Part shown: positions 46,017 through 57,827 of the stretch, one piece after another
Position numbering within the stretch: position 1 is the stretch's first letter
Layout: every line of letters starts with the position of its first letter
Assembly (NCBI GenBank): GCA_038087015.1
Contig: JASBNA010000009.1
Span: 1,072,201-1,136,200 of the forward strand
DNA length: 64,000 nucleotides
Direction of reading: 5' to 3'
From: Cerrena zonata
Lineage: Eukaryota > Basidiomycota > Agaricomycetes > Polyporales > Cerrenaceae
Program-made: the position numbers and the translations under genes
Notes under the pieces: generated by a model
Database searches by the model: none
The model's input: the letters and a program-made list of their open reading frames with translations, nothing else
What the model was told of the DNA's origin: nothing

Positions 46017-47237
46017 CTATAAACACATTCGTTGGGCGGCTAAGTAGCTCTCAGGACTCTCAGGGCTCAGGACGTTTCCCTTTTTCCTGATGTATTTAGT
46101 CCAAGAACCATCCGTTTCCAATAGTGTGGTGATACGGCGAGACATGGATTTGTAGAGACTTTTTGTATACACAGAGAAATCGGGCTTATACCATTCAGCC
46201 TGTAAGACTTGCCAAAGTTCATCGGGTGTTTGAGGCTGGCGTTCTTGCAACCTCAGTCGGCGTTCGAGCTCTGCCCAAGCATTTTCGATGAGATTTATGT
46301 CGGGAGAATTTGATGGCCATGTGAGGGTGCAAATACCGTTGTTCCAGAGCCATGATTTCGTTATGTGTGCGTTGTGTTTACTATCGTTGTCCTGCTGGAA
46401 AAGCCACTGGCTTGGTTGATAACCAAGTGCCCGAACAGTTGGGAGCAAATTGTACTAGAGAAATCGAAGTAAGCATCCTCAGGAAGCACGGCAACAAACA
46501 CATAGTCTTACCTTCAATACCTCAATGTATTTGGGACTATTCATCCCCCCCTCAATACAATGAAGAGTTCTAATACCCTCCTGAGTAATACAACCCTACA
46601 CTGCGACACTACTTGATCTCAAGCCCTTTCTAACACGTTGTGAGACATTCCTCTCCTCATAGGCACCCACACCTCTTGGCCTCCGACACCAACGCAACCT
46701 GTCTGACCCATCCATATTGAACTTTGACCCATCCGAAAACACAATACGGTACCGGTTCCAAATTTGCTCATTGGTCTGGTCTCGCCAGAACCAAGCAAAT
46801 GCATGACGTTGATGCCTATGGTTTCCATTAAGACGGGGTTTATGCCTCCTTACGAAACCGTATCGTTCGCGTTGACAGAGGGCTCGGCGTAAGGTGCGTC
46901 CTGGACGACCTGGGAAATGGTTCCGTTGTAGGTCTACTCCATTGGTGACCTGGCCGGTATCAATAAGCTCGACAGCTTTATCCATCTCTTCGGTTGTAAA
47001 GGTAGATGGGCGACCAACATCACCCTCACCTCTCCAATAGCATCCATGCTCCTCAGTCTTCTTGTAGGTTTGTGATACAGTTGTATGGTCAGCTGAAGTT
47101 TCTCGGAACTCCGGAGCAAAATTTGCAATCCAATGAAAGGATTTGCCCATATTGTTGCGGTAAAGTTGAATAGCTTTTCGCTTAGTGGGTGTGACATTAC
47201 AGCGAGGTAGTCCTTTGGGTTTTTTGTACTTAGGCAT
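46017..47237 (-). pseudogene. Tc1-type transposase, one in-frame stop
   Basis: Exons 47237-46512 and 46454-46017 are separated by a 57-bp GT...AG intron (46455-46511); together they give about 387 residues. The N-terminal helix-turn-helix region (NVTPTKRKAIQLYRNN) is followed by the DDE_3 core: IVFSDGSKFN, WLFQQDNDSKHN and SPDINLIENAW, with 34 residues between the second Asp and the Glu. The only lesion is TAG at 46596-46598, where the family has Trp in VWGC (TGG to TAG). The ATG at 47237 (MPKYKK) fits the usual start. Confidence 0.9.
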
Positions 47238-47345
47238 CGTAGTTTACAGGTATCATAAATTCTGAATACAGTACACTTGCTCATACCGCATATGGTAATA
47301 CCGCATAATTCTCATAATGCATTGGAATGTGGAGGGTCCCAACTC

Positions 47346-48185
47346 CATCAGCAAAACTACACGCTACTTATTTGTCCTTATTGTACTTGTACAAGTACAA
47401 TAAGGACAAGTGTACCGTGCTTAAATCATGAGGTACAAAACTTGTACCAGGACAAGTATTTGAAATAAACAGAGCAAGCTCAGCGCAAGTACTGCGGACA
47501 AGTGGAATTTTAAGCGTACAAACATGATCAATCACAGCCGGTAATCACACCTCTTGCACGAGATATAAGGTAATTAAGGAAAAATATATTTGAATTTAAA
47601 GACCTATTTTATGCTACATACTAGATTGTGGCTAGATTCTACTAGTGTACCATATACAAGTCTTCTGCTTACCTTCAAATCTGTCGAGACGCTGGTCACG
47701 GAATCGCTTACGGAAGATGAGATGGTCATGGTACGGCTACGTCGAAGATCATAACTCAAGCAACGACCATGAACCTACTTCAACATGTATTTGTCAGAGA
47801 CTCGGAATAGTGGAAGGGCCGAGAACGCGGGTTCGAAAAGGTATGTAGTATCAATGTTTTTGATGTTCTTCGCTGCGGCCAACTATCTTCTTTTCTATTC
47901 CTATATCTACAGTGTCTGTTTCAAACGAAACAAACCTCCCGAGGCCAAACTGAAAGGCACGCTGTGGTCTTGAAGATGAAACCCAAGCTCTGGAAGGCAT
48001 TTGAAATATTGTACTTGTACTTGCTCTGTACTGCGTTCGAAAAAAATACTTTTATTATTCTAATTTACTTGTACAAGGTACAATTGTCCTTTCGGCTACT
48101 TGTAAGGTGATATACACTTGCGCAAGTACAAAAAGCACACAAAAAGCACAAGTTTGTCCGCAAGCAGTGTGTAGGTTTGCTGATG
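47346..48185. mobile_element. CATCAG-A2: complete 840-bp element
   Basis: Ends CATCAGCAAAACTACACGC and the inverse of CATCAGCAAACCTACACAC; flanks TC/TC (47344-47345 and 48186-48187). It contains the perfect 34-bp palindrome 47374-47407 and CAAGTAC-rich ends. Inserted in the Tc1 element. Confidence 0.8.
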
Positions 48186-48649
48186 TCGGGAGGCGGGGAA
48201 TTTGGCAGAGATGTGCATATTGCATAATGCATAGCCTTGAGGGCCGATTATGCATTACCACGGAGCAAATTTGGGGGATAGGAACGTATTGACCTTTCAA
48301 AACTGGATGTTTCACCTGAGCTATTTTGAAGATCTGACACAAAATCATGAGTATTAATGCATATATCACCATAGTATACCGGAGAATATTGTAACCTCAA
48401 TCTATGTTAGAATTATAAAATTTCCCGACTAGATTCACGTTAGGCTATTGCTTAGTCACATGATCCTCTAGGCGCCCATCTCATATTAGTATTACATATT
48501 TCTCATAATGCATAGGGTTAGGGTGTCTCCCGACGATATGCAGTATGAGCAAGTGTACTGTACTGCCAATACGACCTGCGACCCCCCGGCGCTACAGTGA
48601 TCGATCACTTGCCCGATTTGGGGGGGTGCAACAATTTTGGCCGTCACTG

Positions 48650-49244
48650 TAGCAATATTTCTATAATCGAACGTTTGAACATAATAGGCGCCCATCATTG
48701 TCATAACAAAACAAAACAAAAAAGGAAAACATACGTTCGTTCTCTTCCACGGACTCAACAAACTAGGACCGCCGTGATACGAGCATATTCGACATTAATA
48801 CTTCTTTCTAGTTTCTTGCTTTGTCATAAAACGACAGGAACATAAGTTACCATCGCCGTTTTTCTCCCAACTGATCTCGTTTTACCCATCTTCAATCGTA
48901 TACTTTCCTTAGCTTCGACAGCAACAGTTAGATATGGTAATGCGTTCATCTCTCGGTCAACATTGTCTTCGTCGCGTTTGTAATTAATGACAATCGTTGT
49001 ACTTAGTCGTTATTTCGCACATTTCATCCTTTATTCCTGTATGTTGCTAGCATCCATACACCATCAGTTTGTTCCAATTCAGCGTATTATCGTCCTCTGC
49101 AGCCTCTGGTAGTCCGCACCAGATATCGCGTGATCAACTTTGTCGGCGCCGTCAACGTTTCCTGACGCTCGACGTTCACGGGCACACATCTTACATCTGC
49201 TGCACTAGAGATTGCTCCCCTCGTTGAATACATACGTTTCTACA
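48650..49244. other. Upstream region of the metalloprotease gene
   Basis: No gene or repeat recognised. It must hold the promoter of the gene starting at 49245, but I see no reliable motif. Confidence 0.4.
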
Positions 49245-50538
49245 ATGTCACGCACTCTCTTTACATTTATAGGTCTCTCATTCCAACCGCTTCTTCGCAG
49301 CATATACTAATGTTTCCTCTCAGGCAACTTTTACAGCTGTGTTGAAGTCGGGTCCGCGTTTCCCGCACGTCTCATCGATGATCACGCCTACAACGACAAC
49401 GAGCATCCCATGTCTGCTGTTTCTGCTAATGGTCGCTTATGGAAAAATGGCACGGTACAGTACCAATCCCTGCCTTTACCTTGCTTTTCTCATGACGGGC
49501 ACGGCCATTCACGCAGACCATTGACATTTCCTTCTTCAACGGCAACGACGTTCAGCACCAAAAGGTCCGGCAGGGCTTACAGTGCTGGCTGCAATGCACT
49601 AATCTTCGTGCTCGGTGGGTCTCTCATAATGGCGATGTCCGCATCACGTTCGGAACCGGAGGTTCGTGGTCATATGTCGGGACGAAATGTCTCCAAGTCG
49701 ATATTTCACTGCCCACAATGCAACTGGACAACATCAGCGGTGACAACAGTGAGATGTATGACCACGAACTCCGCTCGATACTCCATGAACTCGGTCACAT
49801 GTTGGGATTCCTCCATGAGCATCAATCTCCGGCAAGAATTAGCCACTTCCAGTACAGAAATAAAGGTAACTTGCTACCCTACGCTTAAACCGACTGCTGA
49901 CTATAACGACAGCAACCATTCGGTACTACGCTGACATATGGACGCCCTTGAAAGTTCACAAGAACGTGCTCCAATTGCACGACACACAGCGCCTTGCTGC
50001 GTACTCACCATTTGATGACATGTCTATCATGTTGTACGTGTTTTATATCATTTCTTTACCGTTCAATTTGCTTTTCGTTCGATATGTCTTATCATGTTAG
50101 ATATGACGTACCCGCCTGCATAAATCGCGAGTCCAAGACAATTACTCGTGCTTTCCAGTTGTCTGCGTTGGATATTGCGTACGCCACGCTGCTGTACCCA
50201 CCTGCAATTCATACACACGAGCAACTGTTGCGCAATTCGTTACGTGTTGCCGGGGTCGATGACAGCCAACATGATTGTATGATGGCAGCAAGCACTCCGG
50301 ACGACTTTCGCGCCAACTTTACACAATGGAATGCAGAAACCCGATCTGCATACACAACTAGGTAGTGTAAACGCGAAAACTTTGATTAATTATTGTTAAA
50401 CTATCCGTTTTTAGGAACCGAGTGGTGCCCAACATGCTTAAGACTGTTGTCGCATGGTGTTATCGGCTCATTCGTAACGCGCCAAAGCCCCCGCATGCGA
50501 GCCACCCAGCACCACAGACAGAGATTCACAAGATTTAA
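49245..50538 (+). CDS. Zinc metalloprotease (astacin/matrixin-like), six exons
   Basis: Exons 49245-49272, 49324-49454, 49517-49865, 49913-50033, 50101-50361 and 50415-50538 sum to 1014 nt and give 337 residues with no stop. All five introns (about 47-67 bp) have GT...AG ends. The zinc site is HELGHMLGFLHEH at about residues 143-155 (HExxHxxGxxH), with a Met-turn SIMLY near residue 207. Upstream NGTTIDISFFNGN and GDVRITFGTGGSWSYVGT match the N-lobe of fungal M12A-like zincins. No signal peptide is evident, so secretion is uncertain. It is the only intact non-transposon-like gene found here. A decayed paralogue lies tail-to-tail at 51383-52454. Confidence 0.88.
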
Positions 50539-51382
50539 CACTCGACCATGATCTACACTGACCTGCTGCCCTCTTTTTCACACTTCACTACACTCCTCAG
50601 TACGTTCAAACAACGATGTATATATATTGCGCAAACGAATGTAGACCAGATTAGTCTCATTAACTCCCACTCACACCATACCCACCGTTATAGTATCCGA
50701 ACATGCTACACTCGTAAAACCTTCCCACTCGCATTCCAGATTCGCCTTCCTTTTTTGAATCACACAGTTTGTACAACGCCCCCGGGACTCAGTCGTCTCC
50801 GCATGATATTCACTTTTGGCGGAAATGAACCATGTGATCCTTTCACTCAACTGTTTGAGTTTCCACTGATCGCAGTTGTTTTGACCGGTTTAGGGCTGTT
50901 TAGGATGTAATGTACGTGTGATTGTACAAACAATCTCACTACGCACTGGGTCATCACAAAATCACAAGGTTCAACATGTTGAAGATCAAGTATCGGTGTT
51001 CTCCGATATCATCAGAAATGGCAGTCTTCTATTGGACCTTGCGTCCCGCGGTATGATTATACCAGTACCCTGCGCGCGGTAAGCTGGTTGCCATTCCGCA
51101 CTAAGTTGTAGAGTCTTAGCACTAAATTGAGACCGGGTGCACGATGGGTAACAGCTCTGTAACCCAGTTCTTTACCTCCCATGTCTGACATGTTAATTCT
51201 GACTTTTCTTCAGACAGAGATGTATATCAACGAACGGTGGGAAACAGAACACCAGAATCAGCACAAGAAAGTGTCAATTGGCAGGCAAGTTAACGACAAC
51301 GATTCCGAGCTGTACATAGAAACAATGCGTCCGCAATACTCAACGGCCTGGTAGGGAAGGTCGTCGAGGTACTCTTGTAGTT
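50539..51382. other. Spacer between the two convergent protease genes
   Basis: About 840 bp with no supported gene; short frames only. Confidence 0.45.
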
Positions 51383-52454
51383 CTAGGCTCCGCTGTTTAC
51401 AACACTACATGCAACCCTTGCCTCTCTATTCCATGATATGAATCTCATACGAAATTGTTGAGGACTATCAGACTCAAGGATAGAGCCTTGTCTGCAAGGA
51501 GGCACACCCGCGATTGTGAGACAGTGCTGGAGGATGGGGAGGTTGGCCGCAAGAGACGGCGGATACAACAAGGTGGCAAACGCCGTATCAATGGATGATA
51601 GGGTCGACGTCTTTACGAACTGTCTGTTTTCGCGGTTGGTGCACGCAGCGAACTCATATCTAAACATTCCACGGTCAGTGGGAGTTTGCGGGTGATGGAT
51701 GCTCGAATCTCACAGCATAATTGACATTTCATCGAATGGTGAGTATGCTGCCAGTCGTTCTTCGAGATGAATGCGTAGGACTGAACGATCCACTTTTGCA
51801 GGTGACTATGTATCCGCATAATAAACCACAGTAGCTAGCCAAAAGATTAGACGAAATGTTAATGATAACATTCGCTCACCTTTATGGTCGAACGTAATTT
51901 GCGCCACACGTGCAGGCGATTGGTGCTCATGGACGAAGCCGAGCATATGACCACATTCATGAAGAATTGAGTGCATTTCATGAGGGGTGAGTCGAGACTC
52001 CGAGTCATCAATACTCGTTAGTTGTATTATAGGCCTGTCTGCATGAACGTTTTTGCAGTTCGTACCCACGTAGCTCCAAAATGATGTGAACGAGAAGTTA
52101 ATTCGCACATCCCCGCCAATTGCGACATTTTGAATTGCAAGTCGGTGTGTTGCAACCATTTGCCGAGGCAAATCAGTACTTTTCGGTGTTGGATGGAGTT
52201 ACCATTCAGAAAGGAAAATGTTATGTTCTGAGAAACGGTTAAGGTGAGTAATGTAAAAGAGGTGCTGTGACAAACCGATCCAACATCCCACAAGCGCGAG
52301 GAGAGCGATACAGAGTAATGAAGGGAGTCAATGTCATCATCGCTATCGCTAGAGGGCTCGATATTTGAAAGCTGTGAGCAAATGCACTGATTGCCTACAG
52401 GTAATGTGAGTAATGGCGATCGAAATGGGCGCAGCTGTTTACCAATGACGGAGT
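51383..52454 (-). pseudogene. Zinc metalloprotease paralogue, decayed
   Basis: Same exon layout as the gene at 49245, on the other strand. It shows SRLWDVG, ITFSFLNGNSIQHRKV, GGDVRINFSFTSFWSYVGTN, the zinc site HECGHMLGFVHEH (near 51945), then introns at the same places, the Met-turn SIML and NRENRQFVKTSTLSSIDTAF. Lesions: a frame change near 52140-52165, and TAG where the intact copy has the Trp of ADIW (ADTW in this copy). The C-terminus ends at 51383. Start and first exon are uncertain. Confidence 0.8.
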
Positions 52455-52624
52455 GTCGGTGCTCATGGCTCGAGTGGTTGACTGTATCACATTTAGGGTA
52501 ACGTAGTGAGACCGCCTAACGCAGCAAGGGATAATCGCCACTATCGGAAACGGTGTCAGGATGTGCCGCGTAGTCTCGATCCGCAGGATCGATATCCTCA
52601 TCGTCCTCGGCTGTAGATGCACTT

Positions 52625-54060
52625 GACCTGTATCGTTTCAATGTGCAAACTCGAACATAATCATACAGGCATCATGTGTCCATATGTCGTGGTCGATAGA
52701 TGTAATCATGCACGGTGCACCTTGAGACGTCCAACAACCTTTGCACGTGAGTCGACGTCAAGCATGACAGGTTCTTCATCCGAGTCATCCTTCCCTGTCA
52801 GATCCACGCGGCAAACTTCAGCCACAAGCCGAAGATAAGGATACCAGTAACAAGGTTCAAAAGAGTGGCTTGTGTAATGGTCAGGATGCCCAAGCAATGA
52901 GGCTCATAACATGGGGCCCCGGTCTCCAGTTTTGCATTAAGAGCGTTGACAATTTTTGTCATCAATCGACGAGCGGCCTCACCACGATCACCAGAGTCAT
53001 GAACAATGTCGGCATGTTTATCAGGCACAGTACAAATAACCTCGAACAAAGTATATTTTTTAAGCTGGTACTTTGTGATGTAATCAGGTATGTAAGCGAT
53101 TACTGCTTTCACCTGAGTTCCAGAGAGTAGACAGGTGGTGTCGGTGTTACATCGGATGAGGTAATCTACCAGCGATGTGAACGAATTGATCACAGGTTCT
53201 TTATGCTTTAACTGTAACGCTCCAAGCTCATCAAACGTTGACTCAAGACGAGCCTCGCGAGGGAAACGAGCACGACATTCGCCCTGACGTAGACAGTGAG
53301 GACCACATTTGTGCACATGATTTTTCATCACCAAATTATCGATGATATCCCGAAAGGTCTGCATATATTCATTTATCACTTGGGGGGATCAATCAATTGC
53401 AGGAGGACTCTCGGGCAGAGACATTGTAGGATCGGAATCGCTGGCAATAGAGGAAGAGGGCAAATCCCCTAACACTTCTTTGAGGGGACCGGAGAATAAT
53501 TCTCCTGTGCAGCATGACTCCAACCATTCGATCATCTCCTGTTGAAATTCGGGACTTTGCAATACCCGATCACGAATTTGCTGAGGAGTCAGAGAGCATT
53601 TCATCCACAGGAGACGATGAAGGTGCAGAGTTAGCCGCCCCTGCGTTTCCACTGTGCCGTAGTAACCAGCGGTAGGTCCAAGCAGACCATCAGTACCAGT
53701 TCCCCACCTTAAAATATGCTTGATAAACAGGGTAACGATTAGATGAAAGAACTTCGCAAAAGCGACGGGATTGCGGGCGACAGCTCGCATACGAGCACTG
53801 GCGTCAGGCATCAAGGGACAAGACGACATAAGATCAATGTCCTCACCAGCGTAGTTCAAACAGATAGGAATTTTAAGGTCCGCGGGTGAAACGGTGATGA
53901 AGAATACGGGAGTGCCGACGTGATAAGTTAGTGAACGAATCTCACCTTTCTGACGCCGCTTTTGAGTTGTAGAATTGGGGACGTGCCCGGCGACGTGGCC
54001 GACGAAATGTAGCAGTTCAAAGCAATGTTTTTCTGAGACTGCATAAAGTTACTTATTCTC
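52625..54060 (-). pseudogene. Helitron Rep/helicase fragment (N-terminal part)
   Basis: Minus-strand remnant of a fungal Helitron protein. It has the Rep-type two-His motif RLTLHLHRLLW (near 53620), then a TGA at 53389-53391, KCGPHCLRQGECRARFPR, VDYLIRCNTDTTCLLSGTQV, DRGEAARRLMTKIVNALNAK and, after a one-base frame change near 52895, GHPDHYTSHSFEPCYW. The helicase motifs are not present. In Helitrons this protein nicks and unwinds one strand for rolling-circle movement. Adjacent to the protease pair. Confidence 0.8.
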
Positions 54061-54182
54061 TTCGCTTACACCGCCAGCCCGGACTGAGCTGATTTTCAGA
54101 GTTTTGATGGAGAGTGGTACACTAGCGCGCAGAGATGCGAGTGAGGTTGCCCAGATGTCACACGTATTAAGAAACGACAATA

Positions 54183-54401
54183 CTATCACACCACCGGAGT
54201 TTGACCAAATTGTCAAACTCTATGCGTTCTACAGTTTCCGCAAATGATTTAAATCAGCGGTGCAAGTATATGGCAGAGATATACTACTACATAAACTGTA
54301 CAGATTTATAGCAGGTTCGGTGTAAAATTGAGTGTGCCAGAGGGGAAAGGGTAGGATTTTGACACTAGAGTTTGAAGCGTCAAACTCCGGTGGTGTGATA
54401 G
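54183..54401. mobile_element. Small TA-flanked MITE (219 bp)
   Basis: Inverted ends of about 22 bp starting CTATCACACCACCGGAG, flanked by TA on both sides (54181-54182 and 54402-54403). Non-coding. The TA target points to a Tc1/mariner-type mobiliser, but its ends differ from the Tc1 element at 45547. Confidence 0.75.
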
Positions 54402-54403
54402 TA

Positions 54404-57400
54404 GGTTTCGAGTCAGTACCGCTCAATATCCCTCTCATATCCGCGCTTCATGTAACTCAGACCTCATTGAAACCTGCGAAGGACCTCAATTGTATAGACT
54501 ATTATGTGAGCTTTGTCACATATATCCCCGATGTAATTTGGTCAGACCCTATCCATCTCTGTACTTGCCGCTCTGTGAGCATGGTGGCTACTTGATGATG
54601 TAGCGCTGCTGACAATAATGATACTGGGGCCCAATGTGTATATTGCCATGATGATAATATCATACAAAGATTGGACATAAGAGTATAAAGTATAACAGTA
54701 ACAATTCTGATTAAACTAGCATGAGCTGAATGTTCGATGTTGAACCTAACATATACTGCATTCCTTAGTTTGATGGTGAATTTTGTACCTCAACCAGTTA
54801 TCCAAGTCAGGAAGAGTGTTTTCCTAGAGACGATGTCAGTGAGTCTCATCTCCAAATAGAAATATATATAACATACATAAGTGAATACCGGAGTGAAAGA
54901 ATATTGACAATGGACTTTAGAACAATAAACATATAGCGTGAAGGGCAGAAAACCGAGAGACAGACCTGGTGAGTGGGAACATTGGGTGAATTGACACTAG
55001 TTGTTGATGTGATGGTACTAATAAAACATACCTCTGAGATGATGTATTGTACTGAAGAGCCACAATAAGGCATATGAGAATGTAAGCCCAATGTATTGAG
55101 GATATAATAATATACTTACCTACGGCCGAAGAGCCCAACAAGTCTCCTTCCTTCAAACGGGATGGTGATGTGACCAAGTTGATCGTTCAACATTCAGGTT
55201 CCAATGCCGAGCGAGACAATAGCCCCAGTTACCTAATCGTCAGGCCCTGAGACTTCTTAGGGTGCACACTTCGAGCAAAGATAGAGATAAGTTATAGAGG
55301 TTTGACTCTGTGTCTGAGCAAAGAAGATGGTCGAAAGGATGCAAGTGTGAAGTTCGCTGCCAGCGTGTCAAAATGTGGAACGTCCAGTTTTACCACGAAA
55401 TCCATCTATATGAGTCTAACCGCTCCGATGATATTACAGTGTGAAATTGAGACCCACAGAGACGCCAATGTATCTTATGTTAACGAGCTTCCAATGAGAT
55501 TTAATTTGAATGAAGGCTATCTTTGTACAAAATTATGGGCTATATTGTGTCCCAAAATTATTTTCCGCGGTAAGTACCAGAATTCAGTGATGCAAGGTCA
55601 GATGAATAGTCGCCAAAGTCAGGTTACGTGACTTTGTGAATATTCAGGATAAGTCACAGGTTAAAGTCCTGCCTTGACTTATCGGAGCGACGACCTGCTC
55701 TGATTGGCTACTGGTGAGGACTAGACGCCGAAGTACGTGACAGCCGCCTAGCTCAAAAAGGCTAGAAGTCATGCTTATATAATATGGACAATTCGACGGA
55801 AATGATCTTGACTGACTTTCAGACTTTGGATATCTAATCTCTTATCAGTGGGAAAGTACCTCTATATTGAGATAAGTCGGATAAGTTATGGTCATTTCCC
55901 ACGAGTAAAGCTAGGCGGATGAATAGTCAGTGACTGTGACCGCAAGTCACTGACTTAGACATCACTGTCGCAAATACAGAGGCAAAACTCCCGCGCTAGA
56001 ACTCTTGCCTAAACAAGTAAGTTACTACTTATTCCTTACGCTACGGCTTCAGCAGTGAACACAACATGACCCAACTCGCTTCAGACTTACCAATTGAATA
56101 GAGCCTGTAAAATATTTTCTAGCACATTTACTGCCGCAAATACCATCGAGTCTATGTAATAATATTACATCGAAACTCCGTTTTCACTATGTCATTCAAA
56201 CGCCCGTGCACTCAACCTCCTTCCATATTTGTATCACACGGGCGCTCTGTCAAGCAGGTCGTTTGTATTCATCACACCGAGCACCCGTGTAGTGAGTACA
56301 CAGAGAGCATTTATAGTGCTCATAATACAGATAGAGGAGAATCAAGTATAAAAATAGCATTAAATGGATGGAAAGCAATAACTAGAGTATTAATGATTAA
56401 TATATGAGTAATTACCAGCGATAAGTCGAACGCCTGAGACAATAGGAACAGATAATCCGAAAGTGGATAAATGGACTTCTGGACCTAAGGCTCAATTTGG
56501 GCTAACTTTTGAAATGGACTTATAGACCGGCTCAAAGTGGGCTGGGCTAGAGGTCTATTCGTCTAATAGCCCAGGTCCAATAGCCCAACTGTTCATGGGT
56601 TCCCCCATATGCTCAAGCAGCCGGTTCTGAGGTCAAACCAATGTCATAGCAGTCTCATTTGATGCGAGTCTTCCGAGATCTACCTTGTCTGAGCCCAAGC
56701 CGACTGCTCATGTCTCCGTGATCCGAACACCCGATGTGCGACCCAGGTTTCACAGGGTTGGCGGTGTAGCTAACTTAGCGCCTGCCAAATCTGAGCTTAG
56801 ATTCACGTACATCAACTGGTATCTATCCTCTAACTTTGCGTGACGGTACTCTCACTGCTATCTGACGTTGCGCTCACTGTCATCTATGTATATGCCGACA
56901 TTGTGTTGTCCACACCCGAACACTGTACCTGTACCCTCTCCGAGTCAGGCGTTGGATGCTTCCAGTTTGTGAGATGTGGGCCGACTGCCGTTCTTGTGAA
57001 TACAGCATCCCAGACATCTCAGGATTGAGACATGCAGAGAGATATGATTGTCAGAAGGTGTGTCCATGTCACATTTCTTCCCTTCATTCAACATGTCAAG
57101 CTTATCGGCTCCCAAGGCCACTGTCATTTGACGGTCGTTAATTATGTTCCGAGTCGTGTTGGCATTGGGTGCGGTCGACGGATTGCTCCTAGGCTTGCAC
57201 ATTCCATTGAGATATGCATTCAAGGTCTGCATATAGTCCTTCTGTTCTGCCGCTATCAATCCCACCCTCTGTAGATGTTAATAAACCGCTGTGGATGCAG
57301 TAACTATGACAGCCTTGATGAAAAAACTTCGAAACATCAATTAGTTGTTCATCTATCTAACACTCAAGATAGGCTGTGGGCAGTAGTAGGCGATAGTAAT

Positions 57401-57624
57401 CCGCAAACTATGTGGCTATTAGCTACTTTTTACGAATTCAACATTCGAGTGGTACTTTCGGGGATCGGAAATATAGTTCGTGTAGTAGTAACTGTGTATC
57501 ATGTCGTGGTATTAACAGGCTCGCTACTCAGTAGAAAAATGCATAGCCTTCCAGTGCGTGTGCGAATGAAACCTCGACAAGTGTTGCATAGGCTTCACTC
57601 CTAGATTCTCAGTGCTTGTGTGAA
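54404..57624. other. Unresolved interval, possible eroded genes
   Basis: Minus-strand fragments near 54850-55200 (GHITIPFEGRRLVGLFGRR, then an intron-like GTAAGT and a hydrophobic stretch IHWAYILICLIVAL) look like part of an intron-bearing membrane protein that I cannot name. 56945-57265 (minus) has an open frame of 106 codons of unknown type. The rest shows no feature. Confidence 0.3.
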
Positions 57625-57712
57625 TGTAAGCAAACGTAAGTGAGCGTAAGTGAGCATAAGTGAATGCAGGTAAGCATCAGTAAGTGGTACGTAAGTGGAT
57701 GTAAGTGAGTGT
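57625..57712. repeat. Imperfect GTAAGTGAGC minisatellite
   Basis: About eight imperfect copies of a 10-bp unit of the form GTAAGTGAGC/GTAAGTGGAT. Confidence 0.75.
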
Positions 57713-57827
57713 CACTAAGTCAGGTGTAAGTTCACGTATGCAAATTCACTTATACACTATAACACTACCGTACGCTAGCTTATATTAACTTAAGTTCACA
57801 TGAGTCTTCTGTCGCTATTTGGTACAC

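Larger units (their letters stand above)
45547..48649. mobile_element. Tc1/mariner element (3.1 kb)
   Basis: TIRs of about 70 bp begin CAGTGATGGCCAAAATTGTT (left) and CAGTGACGGCCAAAATTGTT (right, inverted). TA dinucleotides flank it (45545-45546 and 48650-48651). It carries a DD34E transposase on the minus strand and, downstream of the transposase start, a separate 840-bp CATCAG element. Without that insert it would be about 2.3 kb. Confidence 0.95.

Noticed and set aside
46512..46598. A frameshift in the Tc1 transposase at the run of G
   Set aside because: Counting seven C in 46545-46551 keeps the frame; only the TAG remains as a lesion.
48500..48560. Telomere-like GGGTTAGGG phrase
   Set aside because: Only a single short occurrence (TAGGGTTAGGG) inside the Tc1 element.
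57625..57712. CRISPR-like or telomeric array
   Set aside because: Units are about 10 bp, imperfect, with no spacers and no telomere motif.
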